Shown here: positions 5,832-7,152 of the stretch, one piece after another | Layout: every line of letters begins with the position of its first letter | Numbering within the stretch: position 1 is the first letter of the stretch | The notes under the pieces: model-generated | Database searches by the model: none | The model's input: the letters and a program-made list of their open reading frames with translations, nothing else | What the model was told of the DNA's origin: nothing | Source: DATGIQ01 sp035295665 | Lineage (GTDB): Bacteria > Planctomycetota > Planctomycetia > Gemmatales > Gemmataceae | Length of the DNA stretch: 7,152 nucleotides | NCBI GenBank assembly: GCA_035295665.1 | Contig: DATGIQ010000382.1 | Location: 1 to 7,152 of the forward strand | Reading direction: 5' to 3' | Made by a program: the position numbers and the translations under genes

Positions 5832-6067
5832 AACGAGCCATCGCTTCCATGCTGCTGGCCACCTGTGCCGGCAGCGGCTGTGTGAGCATGCCCAGCTGGT
5901 GGGAAAAACCGAAGTCCTCCACCATTGCGGCCAAGCCGGCGCCGGCGCGCCCGCCAGTCTCGGCGGACCAGATCACCGAGAGTAATGCCCGAGAAATGGC
6001 CGCGGCATTGGTTGATGAGTTGGACCATGATGCCCAGGCGGAATCCGCACCATCGAAGCAGAAATAG
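5828..6067 (+). CDS. Small probable lipoprotein coupled to the preceding gene
   Basis: This 79-aa protein was not recognised. MKRAIASMLLATCAGSGCVS is a short export signal with two cysteines (13 and 18). Cys18 follows GSG and Cys13 follows LAT; neither is a perfect lipobox, but the overall form is that of small bacterial lipoproteins. Then come an aromatic SWWEKP motif (22-27), a Pro/Ala-rich spacer (about 31-44), and an acidic helical end (NAREMAAALVDELDHD, 53-68). The ATG overlaps the upstream stop by 4 bp and has its own strong GAGGAGG with 7-base spacing. The Trp patch followed by a proline-rich linker echoes the partner protein (WQWKPFGNWFG), which suggests related envelope attachment. 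The gene converges on the stress-protein gene, leaving 19 bp and no visible terminator. Confidence 0.7.
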   Translation: MKRAIASMLLATCAGSGCVSMPSWWEKPKSSTIAAKPAPARPPVSADQITESNAREMAAALVDELDHDAQAESAPSKQK

Positions 6068-6086
6068 CCGCGGTGTAACTCAGAAT

Positions 6087-6554
6087 TCAGGGATGGACAA
6101 ACTCGTGCTCGGGATGGCGAACCGTCAATACCGGGCAAGGGGCCTTGCGGACCACCTTTTCCGTGACGCTTCCCAGCAGGACATGGGTCAGGCCGGTGTG
6201 GCCGTGTGTCCCCATGACAATCAAATCGACATCGCCTTCCTTGGCGAAGCGAATAATCTCGTAAAAAGGGGTGCCCTCACGAACCTCCCGGTGAAAGCGG
6301 AGGTGACGGAGGTTCTCTGCCTGGCCGATCCGGTCCAGCGCATCGCGGGCCGCCGCGGTGAATTGCTCGACCGGGGCGGCAATCGGAGGCGCCACGGCCA
6401 CCGCGTCGGGAATGAAGAGGGCCAGGTCTTGCACGACATGGAGCAAGACGAGTTCGGCGCCGAACTTTTCGGCCAACGCGGCCGCATAGGTCAGCGCAAC
6501 CTCGGAGTGTTTGCTGAAATCGGTCGGTACGAGGATGCGGTGAAGGTTGATCAC
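6087..6554 (-). CDS. Universal stress protein, UspA family
   Basis: This 155-aa cytoplasmic protein is a single Usp domain of normal length. It starts with HRILVPTDFSKHSEVAL (Asp12 at the nucleotide site), followed by an Ala-rich helix and AELVLLHVV. It ends with the ATP-binding signature VMGTHGHTG (113-121), then LLGSVTEKVVRKAPCPVLTV, matching G-2x-G-9x-G-S. It is therefore probably of the ATP-binding Usp class rather than the UspA-type that lacks this loop. Such proteins respond to starvation, redox or other stress; the exact role is not readable here. The GTG start has GGAGG about 8 bases upstream. It lies 26 bp behind the ilvE stop on the same strand, so co-transcription is likely. It may also be expressed from within ilvE. 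Confidence 0.93.
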   Translation of the reverse strand: MINLHRILVPTDFSKHSEVALTYAAALAEKFGAELVLLHVVQDLALFIPDAVAVAPPIAAPVEQFTAAARDALDRIGQAENLRHLRFHREVREGTPFYEIIRFAKEGDVDLIVMGTHGHTGLTHVLLGSVTEKVVRKAPCPVLTVRHPEHEFVHP

Positions 6555-6580
6555 ACGAGCTTCCTCCCCGCTCTTGGGCG

Positions 6581-7152
6581 CTATTCACGTACGAGTCGCT
6601 GAAACCGTTCGCGGAGCTGCTTGGTGAGCGGGCCCGGCTTTCCGGAGCCGATCGCGCGGCCATCGCATCGGACCACGGGAACGACTTCGGCTGCGGTGCC
6701 GGTCAGGAAACACTCGTCGGCCGTGTAAATATCGTGCCGGGTCAGGGCTATTTCCTGCACTTCGATGTCGGCCGCCCGCGCCAGCTCGATGACGGCTCCG
6801 CGGGTGATTCCTTCGAGAATTCCTGCATCCGTGGGTGGAGTCTTGAGCACACCATGCTTGGCCAAGAAAAGGTTGTCCCCGGTGCATTCGGCCACTTCGC
6901 CCTTGTGGTTGAGCATCAAGGCTTCAAAACAGCCGGCCTGCACAGCCTCAATCTGAGCGAGGATGTTGTTCAAATAATTGAGCGATTTGATGCGCGGATT
7001 CAGCGCGTTGGGATGATTGCGGATCGTGCTGACCGTCATGATTTCCAGCCCGTTCTCATAGAGTTCAGGCGGATAAAGAGCGATGTCGTCGACAATGATG
7101 ATGACTTGCGGATTGCTCGCCTTGCGTGGGTCGAGGCCGAGATAGCCGGCTC
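6581..7152 (-). CDS. ilvE: Branched-chain amino acid aminotransferase, C-terminal part (start outside window)
   Basis: The minus-strand frame is open to the right edge, so the visible 189 or so residues lack the N-terminus; a Met encoded at 7039 is internal. The protein is a fold-type IV PLP aminotransferase. It transfers the amino group between glutamate and the keto acids of leucine, isoleucine and valine in the cytoplasm. Diagnostic segments are NPRIKSLNYLNNILAQIEA (the Lys is the PLP Schiff-base residue), AECTGDNLF (the Glu contacts the pyridine nitrogen), GILEGITR (phosphate binding) and DECFLTGTAAEVVPV. This motif set favours the branched-chain enzyme over D-amino-acid aminotransferase or aminodeoxychorismate lyase of the same fold. 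The stop lies 26 bp ahead of the stress-protein start. No truncation is visible other than the window edge. Confidence 0.93.
   Translation of the reverse strand, partial: AGYLGLDPRKASNPQVIIIVDDIALYPPELYENGLEIMTVSTIRNHPNALNPRIKSLNYLNNILAQIEAVQAGCFEALMLNHKGEVAECTGDNLFLAKHGVLKTPPTDAGILEGITRGAVIELARAADIEVQEIALTRHDIYTADECFLTGTAAEVVPVVRCDGRAIGSGKPGPLTKQLRERFQRLVRE

Noticed and set aside
5925..6602. 225-codon + strand ORF over the stress-protein gene
   Set aside because: It is antisense to a clear universal stress protein with an intact ATP-binding signature.

Overview
The window looks like an ordinary chromosomal stretch of a GC-rich bacterium, most likely a planctomycete. That placement is an inference. 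It rests on a secreted beta-barrel protein with an aromatic C-terminus, an ECF-type sigma factor, an LL-diaminopimelate aminotransferase of the kind used by Planctomycetota and relatives, and several small secreted proteins or lipoproteins with little similarity to model-organism families. I see no tRNA, rRNA, CRISPR array, insertion sequence, integrase or phage gene.

Layout, left to right: (1) the 3' part of an outer-membrane beta-barrel gene on + (1-681, running in from the left edge), convergent with (2) an ECF-type sigma factor on - (712-1398, TTG start). A 213-bp divergent intergenic region separates that from (3) dapL on + (1612-2856). Then comes (4) a 528-bp gap with no convincing gene: a doubtful 121-codon ORF, a weak hairpin behind dapL and a terminator-like hairpin on -. 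(5) A signal-anchored hypothetical protein lies on - (3385-3870), divergent from (6) an endonuclease/exonuclease/phosphatase-fold lipoprotein on + (4032-5087). (7) Two small envelope proteins on + overlap by 4 bp (5253-5831 and 5828-6067): a secreted coiled-coil protein and a probable lipoprotein. They converge on (8) a universal stress protein on - (6087-6554), which lies 26 bp behind (9) the 3' part of ilvE on - (6581-7152, running off the right edge).

Functionally this is a mix of amino-acid metabolism (dapL for lysine and peptidoglycan precursor synthesis, ilvE for branched-chain amino acids), stress and regulation (sigma factor, Usp) and cell-envelope proteins. The only clear translational coupling is the ATGA overlap of the two small envelope genes. 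ilvE and usp are probably co-transcribed. The other neighbours are divergent or convergent, so no single multi-gene system spans the window.

Nothing here is convincing as a new biological system. The observations most worth a second look are the coupled envelope pair with an inverted repeat and a strong hairpin in front of it, an imperfect inverted repeat beside a candidate promoter of the sigma-factor gene, a Tyr-to-His change at a PLP-contact position in DapL, and the lipoprotein form of the EEP-fold enzyme.
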